A DNA stretch of 64,000 nt, from positions 19,836 through 83,835 of the forward strand of contig PAZC01000024.1 of assembly GCA_002716045.1 (NCBI GenBank), given 5' to 3'. The notes beneath the pieces were generated by a model. That model was not told where the DNA came from, ran no database searches, and saw nothing but the letters and a program-made list of their open reading frames with translations. This document shows positions 52,860 to 62,961 of the stretch, in pieces; within the stretch, counting starts at the first letter, position 1; each line of letters begins with the position of its first letter. The translations under genes and the position numbers were made by a program. This DNA is from Opitutia bacterium (lineage in GTDB: Bacteria; Verrucomicrobiota; Verrucomicrobiia; Opitutales; Seribacteraceae).

Positions 52860-55553
52860 TCAGGAGGCGGGGGTGTCTTCGCTTGGTTTTTCTTCTTCAG
52901 AGTCTTCGGCGGGCGCTTCCTCAACAGGGCCTTCACTCGACTCTTCAGAGGCCTCCTCGTTTGGTTCCTCTTCCGATGACTCTTCGGCGGCTTCCTCGTT
53001 TGAACCCTCTTCCGATGGGTCCTCGGCTGCTTCCGTTGCTTCCTCGATAACTTCTGTGTCTTGTAATGGCTCTTGCCCTGCAACCTCGGTTTCTTCCTCA
53101 TTTTCCTCGACGGCTTCTTCGGGAGAATCTTCTCCGTCTTGGTTTTCAGCGTCCTCGAGAGCTGCTTTTCTACTGAGCCGAACTTTGCCACGATCGTCGA
53201 TGCCGATGCACTTGACGGTCATTTCATCACCAATTTTGCAGATGTCTGCCGTCTTGTTGACGCGATAATCGGCTAGTTCAGAAATATGAACGAGTCCTTC
53301 TTTGCCAGGGAGACATTCGACGAATGCACCGAAATCCTTCACGCCAGTAACACTGCCTGTGTAGGTTTCACCGACTTCAATTTCGACTGTGGAGACTTCA
53401 GCTTCCTGCCCGGATGCTTCCGAGGAACCTTCTCCGCCTTCCGCTTCCTGGAGAACGGCTTTTCTGCTGAGTCGAACTTTGCCGCGCTCATCGATGCCGA
53501 TGCATTTCACAATGATTTCGTCACCCAACTTGCAGATGTCTTCCGTCTTGTTGACGCGGAAATCGGCTAGCTCAGAAATATGGACGAGTCCTTCCTTTCC
53601 AGGGAGGCATTCGACGAAGGCGCCGAAGTCTTTCACGCCGCGGACCACGCCACGATAAGTTTTGCCGACCTCGATGTCTCCGGTGGACAAGTTGACTTCT
53701 TCCAGGGCACGCTCCATCGCTTCGCCGGTGGTTGCATAAACATGCACCTTGCCGCTGTTATCATCGTCGATGTTGATGTCGGCTCCAGTAATTTCAGTGA
53801 TCCGTCGAATGTTCTTTCCGCCGGGACCGATGAGGGCACCGATTTTGTCCGGATCGATCATAACCGTTTCGATGCGGGGAGCGTGTTCGCGCAACTCTTG
53901 TCGCGGACCGTTTTGCACGCCATCCATGACGTCGAGAATCTTGTGACGCGCCTCGGTGATTCGAGCGATTGCCTCCTTTGCGATATCAAAGGGCAGGCCG
54001 TTGATCTTGAGGTCGAGCTGAAAGCCAGTGACACCCTGACGGGTGCCGGCGATCTTGAAGTCCATGTCACCGAAGTGATCCTCGGCTCCGATTATGTCAG
54101 TAAGCACGACATGCTTCTCGATACCTCCTTCAGCCCCTGGCTTCGATACCAAGCCTGCCGATATTCCGGCCACCGATCCCAAGGTGGGAACACCGGCGTC
54201 CATAAGTGCGAGCGAACCGCCGCAAATACTGGCCATGGAGGTGGAACCGTTCGAGGACATGATTTCGGAGACCAGGCGAATGGCATATGGGAAATCGTCC
54301 TCACTTGGGAGAACGGGCAAGAGCGACCGCTCGGCCAATGCCCCGTGACCAATTTCACGGCGACTGGTAAAACCAAATCGACCTGCTTCCCCAACCGAGA
54401 ACGGAGGGAAATTGTAATGGAGCAGGAATGACTTGGACGCGGGTCCACCGGTCAAGCCGTCAAGGTCCTGGGTATCTCTTCCAGTGCCCAAAGTGGTCAT
54501 GACGAGTGTTTGGGTTTCCCCTCTTTGGAAAACGGCTGAACCATGCACTCGAGGCAGTGCTCCGGTTTGACAAGTGATTTCCCTCAAGTCATCAGGACCG
54601 CGACCATCGGCTCTCTTGTTTCGCTCGAGGATATTTTCACGATAGATTTCCTCCTGTAGAACCTCGAAGGCCATGTTGACGTGATTGGGATCGAATTCTT
54701 CGCCCAACTGTTCCTCAACTGCGGCGGATGCTTCATCCTTGATGCCGGAGACAGCAACTTCGCGTTCTTGCTTCGAGGGAGCGAAGATCGCTTCGTTCAG
54801 GCGATCGCCGATGATGCCGCGACAGATTTCCATCACGTTGTCAGGTGCTTGCACCAAGTCGAAGTCTTTCTTTTCCTTGCCGCAAAGTTCGGCTAGTTTG
54901 CGTTGGGCCGCTATAATGTCTTGAATGGCGTCATGGGCGAATTCCAAGGCCTCGATGAATCGCTCCTCGGGCATTTGGTCCGCGCTGCCCTCGATCATCA
55001 GCATTTCTGTTTCGCTGCCGACGTATATGAGGTCGAGAGCTGAATCGAAAATTTGCTCGTTATTGGGGTTTACGACGAATTCACCGTCGATTTCACCTAG
55101 GCGAACGCAGCCGACAGGTCCATTCCAAGGGATATCTGATATCATCAGTGCGGCGGATGCGCCGTTTACCATCAGAATGTCTGGCTCGTTCACGAGGTCG
55201 GTTGAGAGAAGGTATCCTATGACTTGCACCTCGTTCATGAATCCCTTGGGGAACAAGGGGCGAAGAGGTCGGTCACAAAGGCGACAGGTCAGTATTTCCT
55301 TTTCATTGGGGCGTCCTTCTCTCTTGAAGAATCCACCGGGGAAACGTCCACCGGCAGCAAATTTTTCGCGATAATCCACGGTCAGTGGGAACCAGTTTTG
55401 GTCGGGGCGCAACTTGGAGGCTGCGGTCACTGACACGAATACGTTTGTTTCGCCTAGTTCCATGGTCACGGAGCCACTGGCCAATCCGGCCAAATCACCG
55501 GAGTTGAAGGTGATGTTTGTCTTTTCTGAGGTTACGGAGTGCTTCTGTTTCAT
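52860..55553 (-). CDS. pnp: Polynucleotide phosphorylase with duplicated S1 domain and acidic tail
   Basis: The 897-residue enzyme has both RNase PH-like domains (with [37 protein letters not shown] in the first and [13 protein letters not shown] opening the second), the KH domain ([27 protein letters not shown]) and then two S1 domains instead of one. S1 copies are at residues about 622-702 and 721-800 and are nearly identical, sharing [19 protein letters not shown] glutamate-rich tail of about 95 residues follows. Normal bacterial PNPases are near 700 residues. PNPase degrades RNA 3' to 5' by phosphorolysis. It is the middle gene of rpsO-pnp-surE. Confidence 0.96.
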   Translation of the reverse strand: MKQKHSVTSEKTNITFNSGDLAGLASGSVTMELGETNVFVSVTAASKLRPDQNWFPLTVDYREKFAAGGRFPGGFFKREGRPNEKEILTCRLCDRPLRPLFPKGFMNEVQVIGYLLSTDLVNEPDILMVNGASAALMISDIPWNGPVGCVRLGEIDGEFVVNPNNEQIFDSALDLIYVGSETEMLMIEGSADQMPEERFIEALEFAHDAIQDIIAAQRKLAELCGKEKKDFDLVQAPDNVMEICRGIIGDRLNEAIFAPSKQEREVAVSGIKDEASAAVEEQLGEEFDPNHVNMAFEVLQEEIYRENILERNKRADGRGPDDLREITCQTGALPRVHGSAVFQRGETQTLVMTTLGTGRDTQDLDGLTGGPASKSFLLHYNFPPFSVGEAGRFGFTSRREIGHGALAERSLLPVLPSEDDFPYAIRLVSEIMSSNGSTSMASICGGSLALMDAGVPTLGSVAGISAGLVSKPGAEGGIEKHVVLTDIIGAEDHFGDMDFKIAGTRQGVTGFQLDLKINGLPFDIAKEAIARITEARHKILDVMDGVQNGPRQELREHAPRIETVMIDPDKIGALIGPGGKNIRRITEITGADINIDDDNSGKVHVYATTGEAMERALEEVNLSTGDIEVGKTYRGVVRGVKDFGAFVECLPGKEGLVHISELADFRVNKTEDICKLGDEIIVKCIGIDERGKVRLSRKAVLQEAEGGEGSSEASGQEAEVSTVEIEVGETYTGSVTGVKDFGAFVECLPGKEGLVHISELADYRVNKTADICKIGDEMTVKCIGIDDRGKVRLSRKAALEDAENQDGEDSPEEAVEENEEETEVAGQEPLQDTEVIEEATEAAEDPSEEGSNEEAAEESSEEEPNEEASEESSEGPVEEAPAEDSEEEKPSEDTPAS
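53153..53391 (-). repeat. S1-domain duplication in pnp, second copy
   Basis: This stretch encodes the second S1 domain, starting [22 protein letters not shown]. It matches the copy at 53448-53688 closely in protein and DNA, with only scattered differences, suggesting a fairly recent tandem duplication or gene conversion. Confidence 0.85.
53448..53688 (-). repeat. S1-domain duplication in pnp, first copy
   Basis: This stretch encodes the first S1 domain ([22 protein letters not shown]). It is separated from the second copy by a 57-base linker encoding [17 protein letters not shown]. Confidence 0.85.
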
Positions 55554-55599
55554 TTCTGCTTCTTTTGTTATTTTCTGTCTATTTTCATGCTAAATTTCG

Positions 55600-55636
55600 C
55601 GTACCTATGATGTACGGAAACGATATGCGTATCGTT
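55600..55636 (-). promoter_or_regulatory. Two adjacent hairpins in the rpsO-pnp spacer
   Basis: CGTAC/GTACG (55600-55604 with 55612-55616) and AACGATA/TATCGTT (55619-55625 with 55630-55636, loop of four bases) lie within the 202-bp gap. In enteric bacteria the same spacer carries an RNase III site and pnp autoregulation; a similar role here is inference. Confidence 0.4.
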
Positions 55637-55755
55637 GAAAGATGGGGTATCTGATCGACCGGATGAGTTGGAGTTGGGTATTCGTCAGTTTCCTCTGGCG
55701 CGCCTCCAAAGCCGGATGACTTCGAGAGAACGTGAAGGAAAAGAATGAACTGCGC

Positions 55756-56022
55756 TTAGCGGCGCAGGTTCAATTTCTTGACGATCTCCTGATATTTCTT
55801 CAGATCGTTCCGCTTCAGGTAGTCGAGCAACTTGCGCCGCTTGCTGGCCATTTTAATGAGGCCGTGCCTGGAGTGGTAATCCTTGCGGTGTGTGCGCAAG
55901 TGTTCGGTCAGATGAGAGATTCTGGCAGTGAGCAGTGCAATTTGCACCTCGCTCGAGCCAGTGTCTTTCTCGTGCGTTCTGTATTCTTCTATGATTCCTT
56001 CTTTTTCTACGTATTCGGACAT
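55756..56022 (-). CDS. rpsO: 30S ribosomal protein S15
   Basis: The 88-residue protein matches S15 end to end: [77 protein letters not shown]. It binds 16S rRNA at the central three-way junction. The rpsO-pnp order is widely conserved and is kept here. Confidence 0.97.
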   Translation of the reverse strand: MSEYVEKEGIIEEYRTHEKDTGSSEVQIALLTARISHLTEHLRTHRKDYHSRHGLIKMASKRRKLLDYLKRNDLKKYQEIVKKLNLRR

Positions 56023-56276
56023 GATGGTTTTGATTTCTCGGTGCGGGGACCTTGCGGTTGCAGGGTCGCGTTCCAGCTACTCGCCGAAAACGCCGTTCCG
56101 TTTCACTAGGGTGAATGAAACCGAGGAAACTTGGCCAGTGAAGGCTCATCGTTTCTAACGCTGGCGAATTAGAATGGTTTTTCGCGTGTCATTCGCAAGT
56201 AAAATCGTTTGCAGTGGAGTTCCGCGGAATTTTTTCGTTTTGCCATCAGCGAGTTTTTCAATGCAAGCTCTTTGCC

Positions 56277-56720
56277 GTGAGTATTCCATATTTTGCTTAT
56301 GGTTCCAACATGCACTTGGAGCAGATGGCCAGGAGATGTCCAGGCGCTCGCCTTTTGCATTTGGTGGCTAAACGCGGATGGCGCTTCATCATCAACGAGA
56401 GAGGATACGTCACGGCGGTTGACGATCCTTCGGCCCGGACTCTTGGTTGTCTCTGGGAACTGAGCGAGGAGCATTGGGAGGCGCTCGACCGCTATGAGGG
56501 AGTTTCCGCCGGTTTCTATTATCGCGTGAACTGCCAGGTGATTCGCTTGGATTCAGGAGATTCCTTGGATGCCATCGCGTATCGGGCCAGTAGCGAAATT
56601 CCGGGGACTCCGACCATTGAGTATGCGGACACAGTCTTTGACGGAGCTCGACAAATTGGTTTGCCGGAAGAATACCTGCTTGCCATCGAGGCTTGGCGAA
56701 ACGGGCCGTTGCCGAGTTGA
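56277..56720 (+). CDS. Gamma-glutamylcyclotransferase-like protein
   Basis: From a GTG at 56277 the 147-residue product begins VSIPYFAYGSNMHLEQMARRCPGA, the substrate-binding YGSN motif of the GGCT/AIG2 fold. A candidate catalytic glutamate is in LDRYEGVSAGFYYR. The enzyme releases 5-oxoproline from gamma-glutamyl amino acids or peptides. The track's longer GTG start adds 21 residues with no similarity. The next gene, nine bases away, is a 5-oxoprolinase, which strongly supports the function. Some YGSN proteins instead act on other gamma-glutamyl compounds. Confidence 0.75.
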   Translation: MSIPYFAYGSNMHLEQMARRCPGARLLHLVAKRGWRFIINERGYVTAVDDPSARTLGCLWELSEEHWEALDRYEGVSAGFYYRVNCQVIRLDSGDSLDAIAYRASSEIPGTPTIEYADTVFDGARQIGLPEEYLLAIEAWRNGPLPS

Positions 56721-56729
56721 TTACTTTCC

Positions 56730-59700
56730 ATGACAAGAGGAACGGAAGGGGCTTGGACCATCCACGTCGACACCGGCGGTACCTTCACTGATTGTATCAC
56801 TGAAGCTCCTGGCGGAGAGATCATCAGGACCAAGGTGCTGTCTCATGGCAGTTTGCCGGGCGTCGTGGATGAAATCATTGGTCCCCGTGCCATGCGCATT
56901 AATGCGCCTTGGCGAGCCCCCGATGATTTTCCGGTTGGCTTCACTGTTCTTTTTCCTGACCGCCCTGATTTCCGATGTAAAGTATCCGAGTATCATGCCT
57001 CCTCCGGCCGTATTCTCGTGGATGAAGATTTGCCCGTTGTTTCGTCAAGTGGCGAACCCGTGGAACTTCTCTCTGGCTGGGAAGCCCCCATCCTCGCGGC
57101 CCGGTTGACCTTGGCTTCCCAAGGCGTTGACCTCGGGCAAGCTTCAGTCGCGATGCGTCTGGCCACCACCCGTTGCACCAACGCACTGCTGGAAGGGAAG
57201 GGGACTCCCCCGGTTCTCTTTGTAACTCGAGGCTTCCCAGACCTCCTCCGCATCGGTGATCAACGACGACTCGGTTTGTTCGATCTGTGCCCCCGAAAAC
57301 GCCAGCCACTGCATGGGAGTGTCGTTGAGGTGAATGAACGATTGGACCGCCATGGGGCGGTGCTGGAGAAACTCGATCCGGAAGATCTTCGTCAAGCAGT
57401 GCAAACGTTGCTTGAAGAGGGTTGCCGGGTGGCTGCGATTTCGTTGCTGCATTCGCACCTCAATCCGCGACACGAGGAACAGCTCGCCGAGCTTCTGCTT
57501 GAAATGGGATTCGAGGTGGTCACGGCTTCCGCTAACCTAAGGCCTTTCGTTAAATGGTTGCCGCGCGCGGAATCTGCGGCGGTCGAGGCATACCTCACGC
57601 CCGTCTTGAATCAATACCTGCGGAACGTTGCATCAGAGATAGAGGATGGTTCTCTTCATGTCATGACTAGTTCGGGAGGCCTCGTTGGAACTGAATCCTA
57701 CAGGGCAATCGACAGTTTGCTTAGCGGTCCGGCGGGAGGAGTTGTAGGTGCGGTGGCAGTGTCCCGCCGGGCGGGCTTGGGCAAAGTCATTGCACTCGAC
57801 ATGGGAGGGACCAGCGCGGACGTCTCACGCTTTGATGGCGATTTTGATTACAGCGATCTGCATTCAGTCGGCGAAGTACTTGTTTCCGCGCCTGCCCTTC
57901 GCATCGAGACCGTGGCTGCGGGCGGGGGTTCCCTTTGCTGGTTGGACGGTGATTTGCTGGCGGTTGGTCCCGCGAGCGCGGGAGCTCGCCCCGGGCCCGC
58001 CTGCTACGGTTATGGCGGACCGTTTTGCCTGACTGACGTCAATTTGCTCTTGGGGCGCTTGGATCCTTCTCTTTTTGCCGTCCCCGTTTTTCCCGAGGAA
58101 TCCGAGCGCAGGCTGGCTGAACTTCTGGAGGGGACTGGTCGCTCCCAAGAGGATGCGCTTCTGGGATTTCTTCAAGTGGCCAATGATTTAATGGCGGGAG
58201 CCATCCGTAAAATATCGGTGCGCGAGGGATATGATCCTTCCGAATATGCTCTCGTTGCGTTCGGCGGAGCAGGAGGTCAGCATGCCTGCGGAGTGGCGGA
58301 GAAACTAGGGATCACCCGGGTGCTCTCTCCCGCGGACGCCGGATTGCTCAGCGCTTATGGTTTGTCCCGGGCCTTGCTTGAGCGCATGGCAGAGCGTCAA
58401 GTTTTGAAGCCGCTTGCCGAGGAGCAACTGTTCCCGATCGAAGACGAATTACGGCACGAGGCGCTCGCGGCGCTCTCATCCGAGGGAATTGTTGTTTCTG
58501 ATCAAGCGATTCGTCGGAAGACAGCCTTTATCCGTTTTGAGGGTCAAGATGCTGCCTTGGAAATCGATTACCAGGAACTTGCCGATCTGCAGGTACTTTT
58601 CGAGAAAAGGTACATCCAAGTATTTGGCTACCTTCCATCTGACTGCCCGCTGGAAGTTGTATCCCTGCGTTTGATCGCATCTGTTGAGACTGTTGCCCAG
58701 GAAGTCGAAACGGTGCCTCCTTCAGCGGATGCTCCCGAAATCACCGTGTCATCTGGCGAATTCGCCGTATTTGGTCGGGACAAGCTTGTGCCGGGACAGC
58801 TCATCGAAGGGCCTGCACTTGTTCCCGATTCCTTTGGCACCCTGTTCCTGGAGGCTGGTTGGCGAGCTGGGGTGGGGGATCACCAGAGTCTTCTTTTGGA
58901 AAGAGTGCCTGCCAACCCGGAATCGGACTCCTCGACTCCAGGGATTGGCGTGGCCTCTCGTGAACTCTTTGCCAATCGTTTCCTCACCTTGGTCGATGAA
59001 ATGGGCGCCCAATTGCAACGCACCGCGCTGTCAACCAACGTCAAGGAAAGGCTCGACTTCTCCTGTGCCTTGCTCGATCAGGAAGGCCGGTTGGTGGCCA
59101 ATGCCCCACATGTTCCCGTACATCTCGGGGCCTTGGGCGTTTGCGTGCGGGAAATAACTAGTAAACTTCACCCTGAACCCGGTGACGTCATCGTTTCGAA
59201 TCATCCTGCATTTGGAGGTTCTCATTTACCCGACGTCACAGTCCTTGCTCCCGTGCATGACGCACATGGGCAACTCGTCGCCTTTGTGGCCAACCGTGCC
59301 CATCATGCTGAAATCGGTGGCATCCGTCCGGGTTCCATGTCTCCCGAGGCCCGCAATTTAGCGGAGGAAGGTGTTGTCATTCCACCGACCCGACTGTTTC
59401 AGGGCGGAGTCTCAAAAGTGGAAGAAATGGCTGATGTCTTCAGACAGGGTCCTTGGCCTTCTCGTCGTCCCGAGGAAAACCTCAGCGATCTCTTGGCCCA
59501 AGTTGCCGCTATCCGAGCGGGTTCGAGTGCCTTGGAGAAACTAGCCCGCGAACATGGCACTGCCACTTTGGCGGAACACATGACCTTCCTGCGCGAGCGC
59601 TCGGCAACCATTTGTCGTGAATTCCTCAGTGGTTTCGATCATGCCGAGTTACATGCCGAAGAGCATCTCGACGACGGATCCAAGATCGTGGCCTGCATCG

Positions 59701-60494
59701 AGATACGCGAGGGACGAGCAATTTTCGACTTCTCCGGAACTTCTCCCAGACATTCTGCAAACCTAAATGCCACCGAGGCAATCGTGGGGAGTGCCGTTGT
59801 TTACGTTTTACGTTTGTTGACCGAGGCGGACGTTCCTCTGAACGAAGGTTTTCTCGAGCCAATTGACATCTTGCTTCCCGATGATTCCCTGCTGGCTCCT
59901 CGCTTCATGGAAGACCCTGCCTTGGCTCCCGCAGTTTCCGGCGGCAACGTTGAGGTTAGCCAGCGCTTGGTGGATACGCTCCTTCGGGCCTTCGATCGTG
60001 TGGCCTGTTCCCAAGGAACCATGAACAACGTGATTTTCGGAAACTCTGACCTCAGTCACTACGAGACCGTCGCCGGTGGCGCTGGAGCGGGGATTGGCTT
60101 TTCCGGTACTTCCGGCGTTCACGTCCACATGACGAACACTGCCATCACGGATCCAGAGATCCTCGAGCTGCGGCTACCGGTGCGCCTCGAGCGATTCAGT
60201 ATTCGGGAAGGTTCCGGTGGCGCGGGTAGTTGGCCTGGAGGCGATGGATTGGAGCGAGAATATCTTTTTGAGGCACCCCTTTCCCTGTCTTTGCTCACTC
60301 AACGCCGGAAGGATGGTCCGTCCGGAATCGCCGGAGGCGCTGCCGGTTCCCCTGGAGAACAATTCATATTGCGTAAAGATGGTACCCGTGAAGCACTGTC
60401 CTCGGTTGTGAATCTCGAGGTCCAGCCAGGCGACCGCCTCATTCTCCGGACTCCTGGCGGCGGCGGAGCCGGTAATCCGGAAACCTTGGCCTGA
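56730..60494 (+). CDS. Fused 5-oxoprolinase (HyuA-HyuB type)
   Basis: The 1254-residue enzyme joins a hydantoinase A-type half ([18 protein letters not shown] at the N-terminus, then [18 protein letters not shown]) and a hydantoinase B-type half from about residue 745 ([54 protein letters not shown], and the C-terminal [12 protein letters not shown]-like region). This is the layout of eukaryotic-type 5-oxoprolinases, which open 5-oxoproline to glutamate with ATP. It starts nine bases after the cyclotransferase-like gene. Hydantoin or N-substituted substrates are a possible alternative. Confidence 0.9.
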   Translation: MTRGTEGAWTIHVDTGGTFTDCITEAPGGEIIRTKVLSHGSLPGVVDEIIGPRAMRINAPWRAPDDFPVGFTVLFPDRPDFRCKVSEYHASSGRILVDEDLPVVSSSGEPVELLSGWEAPILAARLTLASQGVDLGQASVAMRLATTRCTNALLEGKGTPPVLFVTRGFPDLLRIGDQRRLGLFDLCPRKRQPLHGSVVEVNERLDRHGAVLEKLDPEDLRQAVQTLLEEGCRVAAISLLHSHLNPRHEEQLAELLLEMGFEVVTASANLRPFVKWLPRAESAAVEAYLTPVLNQYLRNVASEIEDGSLHVMTSSGGLVGTESYRAIDSLLSGPAGGVVGAVAVSRRAGLGKVIALDMGGTSADVSRFDGDFDYSDLHSVGEVLVSAPALRIETVAAGGGSLCWLDGDLLAVGPASAGARPGPACYGYGGPFCLTDVNLLLGRLDPSLFAVPVFPEESERRLAELLEGTGRSQEDALLGFLQVANDLMAGAIRKISVREGYDPSEYALVAFGGAGGQHACGVAEKLGITRVLSPADAGLLSAYGLSRALLERMAERQVLKPLAEEQLFPIEDELRHEALAALSSEGIVVSDQAIRRKTAFIRFEGQDAALEIDYQELADLQVLFEKRYIQVFGYLPSDCPLEVVSLRLIASVETVAQEVETVPPSADAPEITVSSGEFAVFGRDKLVPGQLIEGPALVPDSFGTLFLEAGWRAGVGDHQSLLLERVPANPESDSSTPGIGVASRELFANRFLTLVDEMGAQLQRTALSTNVKERLDFSCALLDQEGRLVANAPHVPVHLGALGVCVREITSKLHPEPGDVIVSNHPAFGGSHLPDVTVLAPVHDAHGQLVAFVANRAHHAEIGGIRPGSMSPEARNLAEEGVVIPPTRLFQGGVSKVEEMADVFRQGPWPSRRPEENLSDLLAQVAAIRAGSSALEKLAREHGTATLAEHMTFLRERSATICREFLSGFDHAELHAEEHLDDGSKIVACIEIREGRAIFDFSGTSPRHSANLNATEAIVGSAVVYVLRLLTEADVPLNEGFLEPIDILLPDDSLLAPRFMEDPALAPAVSGGNVEVSQRLVDTLLRAFDRVACSQGTMNNVIFGNSDLSHYETVAGGAGAGIGFSGTSGVHVHMTNTAITDPEILELRLPVRLERFSIREGSGGAGSWPGGDGLEREYLFEAPLSLSLLTQRRKDGPSGIAGGAAGSPGEQFILRKDGTREALSSVVNLEVQPGDRLILRTPGGGGAGNPETLA

Positions 60495-60506
60495 AACTTC
60501 CTGACT

Positions 60507-61247
60507 TTACAAGTGATTTTCTTTCAGTCCTGCCACGACTTGATCGAAGGCGCTGTCGACGTCATCTGCAAAGGAAAAGAGATCCAAGTCCCCCGGTGAG
60601 ACAACTCCCCACCTTACAAATTGCTCAAAGTCCAATATGCTGTCCCAGAACTCTTTGTCATATAGTATGATGGGAACATTCTTATCCAGTTTTTTGGTTT
60701 GGATCAGGGTAAGTGTCTCGAATAGTTCGTCCATCGTGCCGAACCCGCCGGGAAACACGACCAAGGCCTTGGCGTGGTAGAGGAAATAGAATTTCCGCAC
60801 AAAGAAGTAATGGAATTCGAAGCTTAGCTCGGGGGTGGCATACTCATTGACCCCTTGTTCAAAAGGCAGACTGATCCCCAGGGCCACGGATTTCCCTCCT
60901 GCTTCCTGCGCTCCCCTGTTGGCCGCTTCCATGATGCCTGGACCTCCTCCGGAGCAGACCACCAAGCGCTTTTCGGGATCGGGCAGGCTATCCGACCATT
61001 TAGTGAGACGATGAGCTAGCTCCCTTGCCGCCTCATAGCTCTGTGCCCGCCGCTTGGAATGCTCGTCGGTTGCATTTTCGAGGGCGGGGCACCGGGCGGA
61101 ACCAAAGAATACAATGGTGTTCTCCACGTTCTCTTGACGAAATCTCTTCTCTGGTTCCAGTATTTCGCATTGGACTCGAATGGCACGGGCTTCCGGACTG
61201 TTGAGGAATTCGGCGTTGCCATAGGCTTTGGGAGGTTTTTTTGACAT
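60507..61247 (-). CDS. LOG-family (TIGR00730-type) Rossmann protein
   Basis: The 246-residue protein has the LOG motif PGGFGTMDELFETLTLIQTKKL and the N-terminal CSGGGPGIMEAANRGAQEAGGKSVALGISLP. LOG enzymes cleave the ribose-phosphate from nucleotides such as AMP or cytokinin riboside monophosphates. The basic N-terminal extension (FLNSPEARAIRVQCEILEPEKRF) is longer than in minimal LOG proteins, as in the larger family members. It is convergent with the oxoprolinase gene. The natural substrate is not known. Confidence 0.9.
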   Translation of the reverse strand: MSKKPPKAYGNAEFLNSPEARAIRVQCEILEPEKRFRQENVENTIVFFGSARCPALENATDEHSKRRAQSYEAARELAHRLTKWSDSLPDPEKRLVVCSGGGPGIMEAANRGAQEAGGKSVALGISLPFEQGVNEYATPELSFEFHYFFVRKFYFLYHAKALVVFPGGFGTMDELFETLTLIQTKKLDKNVPIILYDKEFWDSILDFEQFVRWGVVSPGDLDLFSFADDVDSAFDQVVAGLKENHL

Positions 61248-61559
61248 ATTTAATAGGATGCATAAGCAAGTGATTGGGGAAAGTTCAATTTTTTCCTAAA
61301 GAGGTGATTGTCTTGGCCGATTGTTTATCTAGCTGCAAGGAAGCAGCCTCCGATATGAAGGGGGTCTTATTCGAAGGGAGTTGAATGAAGGCCGCTAACG
61401 AAAAGTGTTTCTCCTCATGGGGAAAGACTACGTGGCCTTGAAACAACTCATTATTAAAATATTCGAATCAAGCGGCAAAGGACCGAGTCCCAGAGGTGAA
61501 GAAACTGGTTTTCTCACCACTATGGAGAACTTGTTCCACCGCCGGGAAAGAAAGACCTA
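61248..61559. other. Gene-free spacer of about 312 bases
   Basis: No ORF with coding character is visible on either strand. The stretch separates the start of the LOG gene (minus) from a small plus-strand ORF, so it probably holds two divergent promoters. The sequence is AT-rich compared with the genes, but no convincing -10/-35 pair or hairpin was found. Confidence 0.5.
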
Positions 61560-61835
61560 ATGGAATCCGACCATTCTCCACCAGGCTCTTCGCCCTCGCG
61601 AATCCCTCCATCCTTCGTATTTCCAGGCGATTCACCGCCGGGAAATGGCGCTGGTCATAACAAAGAAGAGGAGAAGCTCGAGCTGTGGGCGCAAAAGATT
61701 GCCGAGTTGCCTTCCGGCGAAAGAGATCCTGGGGCGATTGCCAGGGCACAAGCGCGCTTGGCGGACCCCAATTATCCGGATGACGAAATTCTAGAAACCG
61801 TCGCCTTGAACTTAATTCTCGAAAACAGTTTGTAG
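61560..61835 (+). CDS. Small hypothetical protein with proline-rich N-terminus
   Basis: The 91-residue ORF has a proline/serine-rich N-terminal third (SPPGSSPSRIPPSFVFPGDSPPGNG) and a helical C-terminal part (EKLELWAQKIAELPSGERDPGAIARAQARLADPNYPDDEILETVALNLI). The latter loosely resembles the short helical C-termini of FlgM-type proteins, but this is weak. The minus-strand 153-residue ORF over the same region is judged a shadow. The function is unknown. Confidence 0.5.
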   Translation: MESDHSPPGSSPSRIPPSFVFPGDSPPGNGAGHNKEEEKLELWAQKIAELPSGERDPGAIARAQARLADPNYPDDEILETVALNLILENSL

Positions 61836-61843
61836 AAAAGGTT

Positions 61844-62398
61844 TCAGGCCCCTTCCCCGGAAAGGTTTTTTGGGAAATCGTACTCCACCATTTCTCCGCC
61901 GCCTTCCTCGATCTCGTGCCAATTAGCAATCGGCAAGCGGATCACCGCGACGCCACAGGTCGGTATGTTTGGAATATCGCTCCCGGTCAAGAAATTCACC
62001 AAAATGGTGGTGCTTGGGTTGTGGGCAGCCAGTGCGGCTGAGTTCGCGGCGGAGGGGAATTCACTGACAATGCCAAGCAAGGTAGACGCGGATGCTTCGT
62101 AAGCGGCAGGTAAGGGAAGAAGCTTGTCCTCGGGAAAATCCCAAGCGTTTGCAATCAGTTTCGCCGTGGCCCAGGCACGGGCTGCCGGACTAGAGGCAAA
62201 ATGATCCGGAACCGAATATTTGGACGCGAGTCTATGCCCCATCTCGGGAGCATCTCGCAATCCCCTTTTGTTTAGGGGACGATCGAAATCACTCGATTCC
62301 AAGTTCTTCCAACTTGATTTTGCATGGCGAACAAGAATCAGCAACTTGCCGCTTTGCGGTTGCGGATTTACTGAATCCTCTTTTTCATTCACTGACAT
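61844..62398 (-). CDS. SixA-like histidine phosphatase
   Basis: The 184-residue protein has the histidine phosphatase motif LILVRHAKSSW at the N-terminus, in which the histidine is the phosphorylated nucleophile, and a second conserved histidine in SAALAAHNPSTTILVNFL. The arginine in LVRHAK and the ASSPAARAWATAKLI block match SixA/phosphohistidine phosphatases. The track start is 33 codons upstream, inside the divergent lipoprotein gene. With the start at 62398, the ATG overlaps the start codon of the divergent gene. The target phospho-protein is unknown. Confidence 0.85.
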   Translation of the reverse strand: MSVNEKEDSVNPQPQSGKLLILVRHAKSSWKNLESSDFDRPLNKRGLRDAPEMGHRLASKYSVPDHFASSPAARAWATAKLIANAWDFPEDKLLPLPAAYEASASTLLGIVSEFPSAANSAALAAHNPSTTILVNFLTGSDIPNIPTCGVAVIRLPIANWHEIEEGGGEMVEYDFPKNLSGEGA

Positions 62399-62942
62399 GA
62401 AAACGGTATTGTGGGTCTTTTTGGTAAGCGCGATGTTTTTTTTCGGGTGCGGTGATGACACCACTCTCCCGGAAAGTGAAATGGGGACATCCGCCACAGA
62501 GGAAAAGAAATCAGATAGAACATCGGGATCCTCGCCCCGTTTTCAACCCAATGCCCCGGAAGAGCCGGAGGAGCCCGAAGAACCTCAATTGCCCCCCGGA
62601 GAGCCGGCTGAAGATCTGGCGGAACGCGATGGAACTTATTTTTTAGCAGATCGGGAGGACCCCTTTACGGGGGCAGTTGAAAAACGCCACCCGAATGGTA
62701 GGTTGGCGCTCTGGGCAAGTTATTCCGAAGGCAAGCCAGATGGAGTTCAGCACTTCTGGGATGAAAAAGGGAACAAGGTTCAGGAGTCGAATTATACGAA
62801 GGGCTCTTTGGATGGCATCCAGACCTTTTGGTGGCCAAATGGCATCAAGAAAGAAGAGCGCATCTGGCAGGCAGGCGAATACCGTGAGTTGCGCAGATGG
62901 AGTCGGGACGGCGAATTGGTCGAGGAGAACAGGAACTTCTGA
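62397..62942 (+). CDS. MORN-like repeat lipoprotein (YwqK-type)
   Basis: The 181-residue precursor has a lipobox (VSAMFFFGCGDD), a proline/glutamate-rich spacer (PEEPEEPEEPQLPPGEP) and then a few MORN-variant repeats (RHPNGRLALWASYSEGKPDGVQHFWDEKGNKVQESNYTKGSLDG). The track starts 177 bases earlier inside the SixA-like gene; the ATG before KTVLWVFLVSAMF gives a clean lipoprotein signal. Its start overlaps that of the divergent phosphatase (CATG). It is the third lipoprotein of this type in the window. Confidence 0.8.
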   Translation: MKTVLWVFLVSAMFFFGCGDDTTLPESEMGTSATEEKKSDRTSGSSPRFQPNAPEEPEEPEEPQLPPGEPAEDLAERDGTYFLADREDPFTGAVEKRHPNGRLALWASYSEGKPDGVQHFWDEKGNKVQESNYTKGSLDGIQTFWWPNGIKKEERIWQAGEYRELRRWSRDGELVEENRNF

Positions 62943-62961
62943 TCCCCGCCTAACGCTATGC

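Noticed and set aside
61468-61929. 153-residue minus-strand ORF
   Set aside because: It overlaps the SixA-like gene end and the small plus-strand ORF, with no recognisable domain.
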